64,000 bases of DNA, from NCBI GenBank assembly GCA_033675265.1, contig JAUJYZ010001528.1, positions 124,001 through 188,000 on the forward strand, given 5' to 3'. This DNA comes from Actinostola sp. cb2023. Taxonomy: Eukaryota > Cnidaria > Anthozoa > Actiniaria > Actinostolidae. Made by a program: the position numbers and the translations under genes. Below, in pieces: positions 27,515 through 48,677 of this stretch (position 1 is its first letter; each line of letters opens with the position of its first letter). A model generated the notes under the pieces. It made no database searches and was not told the origin of the DNA. It saw only the letters and a program-made list of their open reading frames with translations.

Positions 27515-27866
27515 CGTAAACTCTGTGATAAAATGTCTTGGTGAAGATATAAGCCACGAGGATCAGTCTGTCAATGACATTGAAGCCGGTCCACCATTAA
27601 ACAAGTACGAATTGATTTATCAAATAAAACACGGTTTGAATTAATAGATCATATACTACACTATCTAAGATAAGTGTTACGTACCTAGGAATTCGTCTCT
27701 CGGCTGAATTCAAGAATCAAATAAATACTTTGGAAGAGAAAAGAATGAGTTAGCAAGATTTTTCCTGATGGTCTGCGATGATTAGTGGTCAGCTGATTGC
27801 CTTTACGCGCATGAGCATGTCGTCCTTACCATTCCTCCTCGGTCGGTCCCTTCCTCCATTTGCAAC
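27515..27866. promoter_or_regulatory. Probable shared promoter of PSMA5 and PMPCB
   Basis: Only 352 bp separate the two divergent start codons, so both 5' UTRs and the core promoters must lie here unless an upstream non-coding exon exists. No TATA box is evident; the stretch near 27820-27866 is locally GC/pyrimidine-rich. Both genes are housekeeping, which fits a bidirectional promoter; this is inference from geometry. Confidence 0.6.
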
Positions 27867-37152
<9,286 letters not shown>

Positions 37153-39289
37153 TACACAAATACAATCAATTGATCGATTGCCTGTTTTACGTTGGTCTGC
37201 CTTTGCGTGTGGAAATTTTCTGTCGACTACATGTTCATGAAGCAGACAACTTGCTCCACCTTGTAAAGAATCATTTTATTAAAGCTAAATTCTAATTCTC
37301 AGTTGAGATGTATTACATCAAAGTCTCTGAAATATAACGCTGCCTTTGATTGGCGAGATTTTGCCAAAACGAATGTTATTAAATCGGGCACTGTGATTGG
37401 CTAGATTTCGCCCAGACAAATTTTATTAAAACTTTCAAATATAACGCGTGATCTGAAATGAAGGATGGGAACTATTCAGTTCCTGAGAAAGTAAGAAATA
37501 TTCTCAGCTGGTTGCGGCTGTGTTTTAGAGCTATATCGCCGTAAATATACTAAATTTCCGCCATCCATCATTTTCACACGTGTTATAATTATTTAACAGA
37601 TAAAAACACCTCATTTGTCTGGTTCTTCAGATCACCAGCTTTTCCACGACAAAAACAAACCTTTCAGAAAACACCCGGAATTAGCCAGGTGATGGTTCTT
37701 TGATCTTCCCACCCGCACACTGATTGTGATCCAAGATTTCGTGCGGTTTCTACCGTGAAAGCTACCCATTTTTCAGTGGGAGGAGCTTCGATGTGGAAAC
37801 GAAAGCAACTTTCGATTGTGATTGTCTAAGCATATTTTAACGACTACCTTATTCTAATTCAAACTATCAATGTTTAACTTTTTGAGAAATGGGCGATAAT
37901 TACTAAATAAATGGATAGAATAGAATTCCTTTATTTAAATAGGGTAGCTCAATGGCCTGAAATTTATTGTCTCCCAAGCAGTAGTTTGAGTGAGCTGTTT
38001 TTAAGTTCCTTTTGAATCACGAAGGCTAAAAATCCGTAATGTCGTGCAAAGACTTATGTTATTTAGTCAGTTTTGGTTGTTTACCGTGAAAATTGACATG
38101 TTTGGTTGGTTGTTTGTAACTTTTTCAAATTCATGTACCGGTGGAAGCGAAACTGGTTCTCGTTCACATTGATGTAAAGTTTGCGTTTTCAAGAATTTGT
38201 GTTTTCGTACGATGTTGTCCATTGCCGGTGGGAGGGGGTATCGCCGGGGGAGGGGCATTACCGAGGGGAGGGGGCATCGCCGGGGGAAGGGAGGCATCGC
38301 CGGGTGGGTGGGGTATTTATACACGTTCCGGAACGGGCTTTGACCTATAAATGATGCATAAACACATCGTATGCTTTTCACTTATATCTCCACTGAATGT
38401 ATTTATTTTGTTAATTATTTGAACTGTTGGCAAAGTTGTGAATATAATTTGCGTGTAATTCCTTAGACTTTGTGAAAGAAAAGAGGGTTCTGACGGAAAT
38501 CAACTTTCATTATCGTCCATGGCAACACAATGATCGCACAACAAAAACACTTCCTCTAATAATAGCGATTATCTAAGTCTTTCGCCGTCCAAAACATCCC
38601 AATTTTATGCATTACGCAAGTTAATGACGTCACGCTAGTACAATATGGTACAGGACGATTTAGACCCAGTTTTGGATAAATCAACATTCGTGACTAGAAT
38701 CCCTAAGCACTAACGTATTTATGCTTCTGTTGCTATCAGTTCTTTCATTTCAGGATGACTTGGCATTCACACACGCTGAGAGAGAGTTATGAGAAATTTC
38801 CTGCTCGATCGATCTTTATAATGTTTCTATAAATAGAACATGATGCTGGCCAATCGCGATGTGTTTCAAAGTCGGTATTTGAACAATTTCTGGCTGTCGT
38901 CATGACACGTAAACTTTGAAAATAAATTACTTTCATCGTATTTTACGCTTTCCAAATGAGTTTCTAAGCGTCAAAGCTTTTGAGAAAGCCCTTTTTTAGT
39001 AATTTACAGAATTCCAAAGTCGTATATCTTTATTATGTTCCGAGTTAATAAACTTGCCGGCTCGAAAATACAAAACGCTTGGACGCAGTTTTGTACCTTT
39101 CCCTCCAGAATAACGAAATTACAAGCGTTTTGATTGGCTATAAAATGATCGTATTGTTTTCTGATCGATCACGCGTGAAGTAATTGTTCGTTGACCAATG
39201 AAAATGGTCGTTATATAATTGGGGACCGGAATAAAGTCATCACCTAGGAATAGTTCTCACCCCCCTATACCATAAATTGAAGGTGTGGC
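37153..39289. other. Intergenic region between PMPCB and RHOA
   Basis: No coding exon found. It contains the PMPCB 3' UTR, a pair of related words (TGATTGGCGAGATTTTGCC and TGATTGGCTAGATTTCGCC near 37350 and 37392), and a G-rich tandem block at 38216-38318. Confidence 0.6.
38216..38318 (+). repeat. G-rich tandem repeat, possible G-quadruplex
   Basis: Four or five units of about 20 bp resembling GCATCGCCGGGGGAGGG. Runs of 4-6 G on the plus strand could form a quadruplex. It lies about 1 kb upstream of the putative RHOA leader exon. Confidence 0.7.
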
Positions 39290-39381
39290 GGAATACGGGC
39301 CAACGTTCTTCGGCCATTTCCTGATACAGAGTTTCGTGTTTCTGGCCGAGATCAACCCTAGAATTGCTTTATTTTCGTGAG
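39290..39381 (+). other. Possible 5' non-coding exon of RHOA
   Basis: A strong donor (GTGAG then GTAAGGCC) at 39382 and an acceptor at 41838-41839, 19 bp before the RHOA start codon, show that an upstream leader exon is needed. This position is the best candidate, but its 5' end is a guess. Confidence 0.4.
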
Positions 39382-41645
39382 GTAAGGCCGTAGGAAAGCT
39401 CTATTGAGCTATTATATGTATTTATGAATGCCTAAAGTACAGTTAAGAAGCAGTTGTAGCTCTCACAAGAGCACGGCGAACTCGGCATTGGAGAGAGACA
39501 TTTGAAGTTGGATGGTGTACTTGAGTAGATCATTCTTACACAATGCCTTGAAACGACCGTCCATTCATCAGCTATCTGATCAAAACATTGCTTCTAAACT
39601 GTACTGGGGGCTAGTTTATTGCTCTGTCGTATTGTACACTAGTGTAAACAGGATAGACTCGAGCCATGAGATAATATTCTCGGGTGAAAGCGTCACTCTA
39701 AAATACTGAGCTTGGAATTTTAGCTTCAGCTCTCAGAACTACAAGTAGTTTCTACCAAATTCTTTCCAATATACTTATACATGTCTGCCTGTGAGTCTGT
39801 GAAACTTTGAAAGAGTTTATAGTGCCAATTCTTTCTCAATAGTCAGTCAATTTTAGCTTTGTATTGGCATGCAAAAGTAAACTTGTTTGAATGTGGCTTG
39901 TCGCCATGTTTTCCAAAAGTCTCTAACATGCGTTTATTACTAAAGGTTTATTCCACAATTCCTCCTTTTTTGAGGTGTTGTCCTTTGCTACCAGACACAC
40001 TATACATTATTACTGAGCTTGGCAACCTAGATCTTGTGAGAAAGTTTGTTATTGGACGTTTGAAATTTCTAATAGTGTTACATTAACTTCCATTTATAAA
40101 GAGTGTACATTCATTTTGTAGGTAGTATTTATGATGTTTGAAGCTCAAAGATCAATGTTCAGTACGCCCTGGCACACCATATCTAATAATACAAGTTTGG
40201 TTTGCTTTCAATCCAAAATAATGCAAATTTGCCCACACTGGTGCATTAACCTTATGTAACCCATGTATATTTCTTTGATTATTGGGACGTAATTATTGTC
40301 TCTTTGTGGAATAATTAAATTGAGGTGGGTTTAAGGTATAGGTGTGTTTAACAATATATTTATATGTAGCATGGCTAACCTAAAATCTTGAGTAATTTGT
40401 TAAATCTAGCTTGGTCAAGGTCAAATTGCACAGGATGCAAATAAATCTGTCGAGTGTAATACCCTGTAATTTTTCTAAGTTTGCTGGTAAATCTTGCCTT
40501 AATATAGATATCTCCAGTTTATATATCTAAAACAAGACAGAATTTACTGAGGTGATCTGTCTCGTCCTGTTAACTCGTAAAATAGACCAGCTGTACAGTG
40601 CACTGTAGTTACTAGTGCAGAAACGTTCTAGCAACTTCTGTAGCGTTAAATAATGTTTGTAGAATGTAGAACTGCTTCATATACTATCTACCCCTTGATA
40701 ATAATGATGTTCTGTTATTGCGAAGAAATTTTAGGTGCTTTTCAAACAGTCAAGATGTATATTTTATTTTGTAGATTTATGTTTGTGTAGAATGTACATA
40801 TGTATACAAACTGCTTCAAGAATAAACAAAACATAGTATTGATAAACATCCATGTTAGAACATGGATATTTTAGATTACAGGCTTGCCGCAGGGGTGGTT
40901 CATATTTAGGCTTTGTTTCTACTTGTTTATCCATTGTGGTGGTCAATATTGTGCAAAGGTGCAATGGTTTGTGTGTAGGCAGATACATGCAACGAATATG
41001 CACATATATTTTTCATTGATTAATATCTTTATTGAGGGACTTAAACTACATGTATATCAATGTTAAACGCTTATGCCCTAAGTTAATTTAGTAGAGTCCT
41101 GTTTTGGTGTGTAGGAGTGCAAATTAGGACGTAAGAATTAAGATATTATGATTATTTGATTGACAAAGTTGTGTTTGTACAGTTTTTTTCTTTTCATTTG
41201 TATTTCAGGTTATGCTGTTAGATGGACAGTGCACTAATCACCTTAGTTTTGATTTGACAATATTTAGTGCTACATACTATTTTACTTTTATTAATTTTGA
41301 TTTTCAAGATTCGCCCATAGGGCAGGTGTTGTATAATAGGACACGAAGTCCACTTTACAATACAGTACACCACATCCCACCCAATAAGAAGATTACCTAG
41401 TATACCCAACCCCTGGTGAATTCCCAATACAATATATCTTGAACTTAGGATTGTATAATATAATATTGAGTCGTTTCTTCTATGTGTAATTTTGGTCCTG
41501 TGTATATGGGTTTCAGACCCATCATAAATGTGAAATATAGGTAGAAGAAATGAACATTTCAGATGCGATAATTGTAACCAACCAACTGACAAGTTTTAAA
41601 CATTCTGAGATTGTTGTGAAACTTTCTTGTGAAACATAACTACTT

Positions 41646-41772
41646 GAAGGGACACATGCAAGAACAGTCGAAGTGACTTGTATCATAGTCCAAATTCTCC
41701 TGTTGAATTCAAAGAGCACACAGGAGAATTTAGACTATGATCAGAGAATACTTACACTGTTATTGTACAGGC
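41646..41772. mobile_element. Family-1 palindromic element, copy 6
   Basis: ACATGCAAGAACAGTCGAAG and inverted CTTACACTGTTATTGTAC ends, with AAATTCTCCTGTTG and CACAGGAGAATTTAG. It ends about 70 bp upstream of the RHOA acceptor. Confidence 0.85.
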
Positions 41773-41813
41773 TGCTTCAGTTGTTGCTTTATGGCAAGAT
41801 TTGTCTTGGTTAA

Positions 41814-42437
<624 letters not shown>

Positions 42438-43095
42438 ATTGATGGTTGATACTGATGGACCATTTCCTAGTTGATACTGTTGGACTTGTTTGAACTTTCT
42501 ATATGGACTCTTTCTCCAACAGACGTTTATGGTCATTGGAGTAGAATATCTGCAGCAAGAACTATTCTATTCCAAAGTTAATTTTAAAAGTCACACTAGT
42601 CCAGCAAATAATAATCTTTCATAACGATTGCAGCATTTGAATACAAGTATTGGGTTTTGCATCTCAATTGTCTTCAAAGTTCAACGCAATGTTGGGATGC
42701 CTCGTTGCATAGTCTAATGAGTAGCTTGTATTTTTTCTTTAAAAAAATTATTATTAAACACTTGACTCTTCCCCAAACAAATTCTTCGATAAGTATTTTA
42801 ATAGCATATCTTCCAGATTTGTAAAAAAGTTGAAATTTAGTAGAGCGCTGTCACTATTTGCAAGTCGTTAGGTCATTCTTCATTGTGAGCAAAGTAGGTT
42901 ATGCACTACATGAGTGTTTTTGTCAATTAAACAACTAATTCCACACGTCGGTGTTTAAAATAGAGATGTAGCTATTGCCTTATTATTATTATGTCAAATA
43001 TTTTTGCCCTAAAACTGTTTGTTAATATTGATGAACGATTTATCTTGTTTTCCATCCCATCAATAAATATATAATTAATAAAGAAACCACAGTGT
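42438..43095 (+). other. RHOA: RHOA 3' UTR
   Basis: About 650 bp from the stop codon to two AATAAA hexamers (43062-43067 and 43077-43082). No other feature seen. Confidence 0.7.
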
Positions 43096-43511
43096 TTTGT
43101 GTCTTTTCTTAAATCCTCTTAAAAATGTTGAAGCTATTGTTTTATAGGAGTATTGAAAATCCTTCCACGAAAGATGAATGTTTTTGGTGCTTGCTACACT
43201 GTTTTATTATGAATTCCCTTGCTACCCTTGCTATAATAAAACAGTGCAGCAGGCAGCAAATATATCCATCTAATTGTTCAGAAAGCATACTTTGCTGCCA
43301 GACGGACCTGTTTGTCATTCTTATATTGGCTCATGCTTAGAAATCTGGATTTTTGAGGATGTTCTTTGTCATTTGTACATGTTTTGACTGCATGTCTGTC
43401 TTCAGGTGATTTTTAGATCCCTTTTTTGTCCAGCTGCTGGTTGTACAAAGTCTGGTCGAAAAGTTGATGCTGTTATGCAATAAATTTATCCACTGGATAA
43501 GGATTTATGCA

Positions 43512-43650
43512 ATTGAAGGGCTCCCTGCAAGAACGGCGTAAGTGACTTGTGATAAAAACCCAAATTCTCCTGTGAAATTCAAAGAATCTTGAGGAGAATT
43601 TAAATTTTGATCAGAGATCACTTACGCTGTTCTTGCAGTGAGCCCTTCAA
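43512..43650. mobile_element. Family-1 palindromic element, copy 7 (most complete)
   Basis: The fullest copy: TTGAAGGGCTCCCTGCAAGA at the left and its inverse (TTGCAGTGAGCCCTTCAA) at the right; inner halves TAAGTGACTTGTGAT, AAATTCTCCTG, GAGGAGAATTT, TTGATCAGAGATCACTTA. Use it as the family reference. Confidence 0.9.
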
Positions 43651-44264
43651 TATTGATTACACTACATCCACTCATAACTGGGAACTGATTGTAAAGGTTA
43701 TCTCGCATACACCAAAAGGACCTTCAAACAATAGAACAACAGATCTACAGAATGAATCTATTGTGTTGAAGGTCTTTTTTGTCGAAATAGATTGATTCTG
43801 TGTTTGAATAAACCTTTTGAAATCGAAATGATAGATATTCCAAAAAAACATGAAATAAACATTAGATATTCGAAATGACGTCGAAATGCGATGAGAACAA
43901 AAAAGTATGCCATGAGACGAAGTCAAGTGGCGTGCGTGACTGGTTCTCGTCACATTTTGACGTCTTCTGTGCATCTATAAGAGTAGATGCACGGCAAAAT
44001 GGAACCATTTGTTTTATATAATATTTTGAGTGAGTGATTTTGTGACGTCATTTGTGCATCTGTACTCCAATAACACACGTTCCTCGACCAATCAAAGTGC
44101 ATGTATTTCACTAACTATTATGTAATCAAACTAATATACTCACAAAAGAAAACAATGGAAATAAAGTCTACGAGTGTCTATTAATAGTCTACTAACTATT
44201 TCACGGGTTTAGTGCAATCACTCCAGACAATACATACATGTAGTTACTAACTTAAACTATGTTC

Positions 44265-44578
44265 TAGATAGTGATTCCAATAAACCTGGGCACTACTAAT
44301 TAGCTGTCAGTGTTTATTAGATGCAAAGGAACAAAAGAAAACAAAAGAGTGAGTGTATAATAGTGTATAATAGTATAGTTAGTGGAATGCCCCCCGGGTT
44401 GGAATCACTCTATCTTGTGTTTGGCTAGCCTGCTGAACAGGCGTTCTTTCCTGCCTCGAACCCAGTGCTTTTATTAGATGAAGGGGAAGGGACAAAAGAA
44501 AACGAAAAAAAGAGGGAGCAAAGCACCATGGTGTAGGGTTATAGTAATGCCCAGGTTTATTGGAATCACTCTATCTTG
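44265..44578. mobile_element. Element with ~27-bp terminal inverted repeats
   Basis: GATAGTGATTCCAATAAACC near 44268 is inverted as GGTTTATTGGAATCACTCTATC ending about 44577. A further TTGGAATCACTCTATCTTGTG copy at about 44399 indicates internal duplication. Confidence 0.65.
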
Positions 44579-44718
44579 TGGCCGATTTGTGCCAAAGATT
44601 GTGGGTTTCCTGAAAAACTATGACCGATGTTTGAGCCTAAAACACAAACATTACAGAAGAGTATCTAATTTCATTTTGCGCGCCATATTTACTACTTTCG
44701 ACGTTCCTTTCGTTTAAA

Positions 44719-45060
44719 ATGCCACAAAGATGTGTTTGCTTGGGCTGTAGCAATACCTCAGACCCAAAACTTGATGGGGATAATACTCCTACACAGTATT
44801 CCACTTTATGAACGACAATTGGCGGTTAAGCAATTAGAAGTTATAGAGAAATGGGTATCAATTCGTAGGCAACGAGGTGCAAGAACTGGTTAAGCCTTCA
44901 GTTTATTCGAGGGTTTGTTCATGAAGCTTTGAACCCGATGATTTTATCAGTCGTTTCCACCTACTTTATAACACAGGAGGAGAAGAACGTCTCTTACCTC
45001 GTTTTGGTAGCCGATGATTTCGGGAGCTTGCGTTCTTGACCGTCGATTCATGCCATCATA
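44719..45060 (+). pseudogene. Degraded THAP-domain coding remnant
   Basis: Starts MPQRCVCLGCSNTSD, a THAP zinc-finger opening (C-x2-C). A +1 frame change then gives LHSIPLYERQ ... EKWVSIRRQRG, and a further shift gives VCS, stop, SFEPDDFISRF, the usual C-terminal C-x2-H/F-x-DDF region. Two frame changes and an in-frame TGA within about 250 bp, with no splice signals at the breaks, indicate a dead copy. THAP domains bind DNA and occur in P-element-type transposases and in host genes; which one this came from is not clear. Confidence 0.6.
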
Positions 45061-45346
45061 AATGGCCACAACGGCCAAAACTTGGGAAACTTGTATGAGC
45101 CATCTTTAAAAGTCCAAGGCAGCGTGTCAATAGTTGTAATTATTTTTATATTTTCTACACTGAATTTTAACCATAATTTATGGGTGGGGGTGTTTGCCTC
45201 CCGGACCTCTGAACTCTGCCTGTGTCAGTGCAAAAAATGCGTGCAAATTGCCAACTTTGCTACCTGTGACTGTTTATTACCTTTTTGTCATCCTGTTTTA
45301 AGCCCAGCTCGAAAGTTCACCCAACCCGGTTTCAGGCCGCTTCTAA

Positions 45347-46424
45347 CCCATACCACAGGTAGCCCAAGCTCACTGAATTTTTTGCTAAATTTACTCGTTG
45401 GATTCACTTCCGAAGGCGCTTCCCGAGTTATAAAATCCCGTGCTTTTTCGCGTTTCGTCGTCGTCGTCGTCCCCCCCGGTCAAAGAATGACGAAAGAAGA
45501 TGCGACTGGGTTAATCGTATCGTTCTTTCAAGATTACTCAGCAGATTGGAATAAAAACAAACGACACACAGGACTCAAGTAGATTTGAATCAAACATTTT
45601 GAAAGCAGCTGTAGATCTTCAAGCATATTTAACTTTCAGGATTCTAGTTCTTTCGTTAAAATGACTAGAAGTGGTAGAAGGGCTAGAAGCTCGCCCAAAA
45701 CGAGGGATTAACAAACACAGTGAGAGCATTATCAGAACGACATCTGACCTATGCAAAGAGAAGACGTATCATGTACATACTCAACGAGGCGCAACATGGT
45801 CTCCCTCGTCACTCGAACTGTCACTGATTGTCATGACGTCAGAGAAATGATATTGTATTGAAGACAGATGTCCTTGTTTTATTCGACGTAGCAGAACCGG
45901 AACTGCGAACCCGTCGATTCGAACTCATAAATGGCCACAACTCGACGTTTCGGGATCTTGTATGAGCCTCTGCAGAGTCCAGGGGGCCTTTACACGAACT
46001 CATCAAAATCAAATCAATTGAACTCAAAGTCAAAGGGTAATCAAATGAACTCAAAGGCAAATCAAATGAACTCGACACATACATGTATATACATAGTCTC
46101 CCTCGTCACGCAACTGTCAGTCATTGTCAGGTCTCTCCTCACGCAACTGACATTGTCCTTGTCATAAGCCCGAGTGTACGCTCATTGAGCGTCTTGTTAC
46201 TAGAGATATATGTGACTAAACGAAACATGGAATAAAATCGTTGAATTTTAATAAAATCCAATAAGACTTACATGGTGTCTTCTTACCAAGTATATAAAGA
46301 AGACACCATGTAAGTCTTATTGGATTTTATTAAAATTCAACGATTTTATTCCATGTTTCGTTTAGTCACATATATCTCTAGTAAATAGCCACAAACAGTG
46401 AGCTTGGGCTACCTGTGCCCATAC
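45347..46424. mobile_element. ~1.08-kb element with ~28-bp terminal inverted repeats
   Basis: CATACCACAGGTAGCCCAAGC followed by TCACTG at the left is matched in inverse at 46396-46424 (CAGTGAGCTTGGGCTACCTG). The termini contain the dispersed CACAGG..CCCA motif, so this may be the longer relative that explains it. The interior has no intact transposase; a second palindrome (46222-46382) lies near the right end. Confidence 0.75.
46222..46382. repeat. Perfect palindrome, ~75-bp arms
   Basis: TATATGTGACTAAACGAAAC on the left and its inverse on the right; arms meet at a short CTTACCAAGTATATAAAG loop. Nested at the right end of the 45347-46424 element. Confidence 0.95.
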
Positions 46425-46487
46425 CTCTCATATATGGGAGTACCCCCACCCCCAGGTCTTACGCTGACCAGTATTTGTTATTTTTAG

Positions 46488-47359
46488 ATTATGAGGGAAA
46501 TAATGAATGATCCACTGTATGCATCGATACTCCATCCCGTCCAGCAGAGTATGGAGCCTGAAGTAACTCCTGAACAATTGCAATCAGTTGATAGTCAAAC
46601 TGATCCTAATACAAAACTGGAAGCTGGAGCAACCAGTACACCTTCTGCTAGTACTTCTGCTAGTACATGTACTCATGTCAAAGTAGAAACTAACAAGACA
46701 AGTGTAACTCCTTGTGCCGAGCCTATCAGTAATGTAAGTTGTCACAACTGCATGTTATTGTGTATAGAGGGTTTGCACGATCATGTACCAGCAGCCATGA
46801 TAGGGGGCAGGATAAAGGAATACCGGTACCTTTCCCCTTCTCATGTAAAATGATTTTGTTCCTGCCCCCTGTCATGGCTGCCAGCATGTAGTCATGCAAA
46901 CCCTCTAATATACAGTACAGTACACATGTACACCTAATTCAAATAACATTGATTATGGGTGATCTGAAATGGATGATCTGAGCCCAAGAGGAATTATGGG
47001 AAAGCTGAGGGTTTTCTCTTCATTCAAAGGCTGTGGTATACTTCTGCACACAACTGTTCCATTGACGCTTTTTGAAAACAAAACTAGTTGATCCCCACAA
47101 TAATTCCTCTTGATCTTGGAACATCTATTTCAGATAAAATTTTATGTACCGCAATGTTACAACGGTACATTATACCACACTCCCTCATATGATCTTATAG
47201 TCTGTTTGTTTTACTAGACACGCGAAGCATCCAGCCAAACTACTAGTTGTCTTAGTTGCTACAATCTTAGAAATGAGAATCTTCAACAAAAAAACAGAAT
47301 ATTAACCCTTAGAGAGATATTAAAACGCAAGAATGGTACCATCAGAAAATTAAAATATC
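46488..47359 (+). CDS. Two possible internal exons of an unidentified gene with a coiled coil
   Basis: Exon 46488-46733 (acceptor TTTTTAG, donor AAT/GTAAGT) and exon 47218-47359 (acceptor TTACTAG, donor ATC/GTAAGT) join in phase 0 to 129 codons. The first is acidic and Ser/Thr-rich (IMNDPLYASILHP ...). The second has CLSCYNLRNENLQQKNRI then LREILKRKNG, a likely coiled coil. Proteins with an N-terminal THAP domain often carry such a coiled coil, and a THAP remnant lies upstream, but no intact joining exon was found. Flanking exons are not visible. It may belong to a decayed gene. Confidence 0.45.
46763..46908. mobile_element. Family-3 inverted-terminal element, copy 2
   Basis: Same ends and subterminal GCAGCCATGA/TCATGGCTGC words as the copy at 21665-21823. 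It lies just after the donor of the 46488-46733 exon. Confidence 0.9.
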
Positions 47360-47411
47360 GTAAGTATGAGAATCAATATTGTGTTGAATACTAAGCGGAC
47401 TTTCAAACTTG

Positions 47412-48058
47412 ATTAGAGCACTGGGTCACTATTAGAGCACTGGGTCACTATTAGAGCACTGGGTCACTATTAGAGCACTGGGTCACTATTAGAGCACTGG
47501 GTCACTTAGAGCACTGGGTCACTATTAGAGCACTGGGTCACTATTAGAGCACTGGGTCACTATTAGAGCACTGGGTCACTATTAGAGCACTGGGTCACTA
47601 TTAGAGCACTGGGTCACTATTAGAGCACTGGGTCACTATTAGAGCACTGGGTCACTATTAGAGCACTGGGTCACTATTAGAGACTGGGTCACTATTAGAG
47701 CACACTGGGTCACTATTAGAGCACTGGGTCACTATTAGAGCACTGGGTCACTATTAGAGCACTGGGTCACTATTAGAGCACTGGGTCACTATTAGAGCAC
47801 TGGGTCACTATTAGAGCACTGGGTCACTATTAGAGCACTGGGTCACTATTAGAGCACTGGGTCACTATTAGAGCACTGGGTCACTATTAGAGCACTGGGT
47901 CACTATTAGAGACTGGGTCACTATTAGAGACTGGGTCACTATTAGAGCACTGGGTCACTATTAGAGCACTGGGTCACTATTAGAGCACTGGGTCACTATT
48001 AGAGCACTGGGTCACTATTAGAGCACTGGGTCACTATTAGAGCACTGGGTCACTATTG
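47412..48058. repeat. Minisatellite, 19-bp unit ATTAGAGCACTGGGTCACT
   Basis: Roughly 33-34 nearly identical head-to-tail copies; a few units have lost 2-3 bp (AGAGACTGGG forms) or gained CA. High homogeneity suggests recent expansion. Confidence 0.97.
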
Positions 48059-48113
48059 TACATGCTAAAATTAGGGTCCATTAATAGTTACCCTGCCCCT
48101 ACATCCGCGATCA

Positions 48114-48677
48114 TTGACTCTTATCATGCGTACTGATTTTTAAGATCAGCAAACTGGTTTCTTTCTGGTGCAAACAGCCTATATGATCTGAAAGAGTTTG
48201 TCTGAAAGAACATTTCTGGAAAGTTTCGATGGTATAGGATAAAATCTCAAAAAGTTATCGGGATGACATTTATAGACATTAGTATGGGATTTTGCCGTCA
48301 TGCGTTACAAGCCTCGTTTTGATGTTTTTTCAGAATTTAACTCGTTCATAACTTCGCAGAGATATATAATTTCGTCAGAAATTAGTTATATAAGTGTAAT
48401 GTAGAAGTTTCATGATGAAATTATATCTCTCTGCGAAGTTATGAACGATTTAAATTCTGAAAAAACATCAAAACAAGGCTTGTAACGTATGACGGCAAAA
48501 TCCCATACTAAAGTCTATAAATGTCATCCCCGATAACTTTTTGCGATTTTATCCTATACCATCGAAACTTTCCAGAAATGTTCTTTCAGACAAACTCTTT
48601 CAGATCATATAGGCTGTTTGCACCAGAAAGAAACCAGTTTGCTGATCTTAAAAATCAGTACGCATGATAAGAGTCAA
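48114..48677. repeat. Long palindrome, arms about 275 bp
   Basis: From TTGACTCTTATCATGCGTAC to its inverse GTACGCATGATAAGAGTCAA, pairing with only scattered mismatches around a short loop near 48385-48410. It has no coding capacity. It begins about 55 bp after the 19-bp minisatellite. Confidence 0.95.

Larger units (their letters stand above)
43096..44718. other. Intergenic region downstream of RHOA
   Basis: No credible gene. Holds a family-1 element (43512-43650), an inverted pair around GTGCATCT and TGACGTC words (about 43875-44070) and the element at 44265-44578. Confidence 0.6.

Noticed and set aside
45082..45582. 166-codon plus-strand frame
   Set aside because: Crosses the left terminus of the 1.08-kb element, has no recognisable domain, and includes a Val run from a GTC repeat; not supported as a gene.
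47412..48058. CRISPR-like regular array
   Set aside because: Units are contiguous 19-bp copies with no variable spacers, and the genome is eukaryotic; it is a minisatellite.
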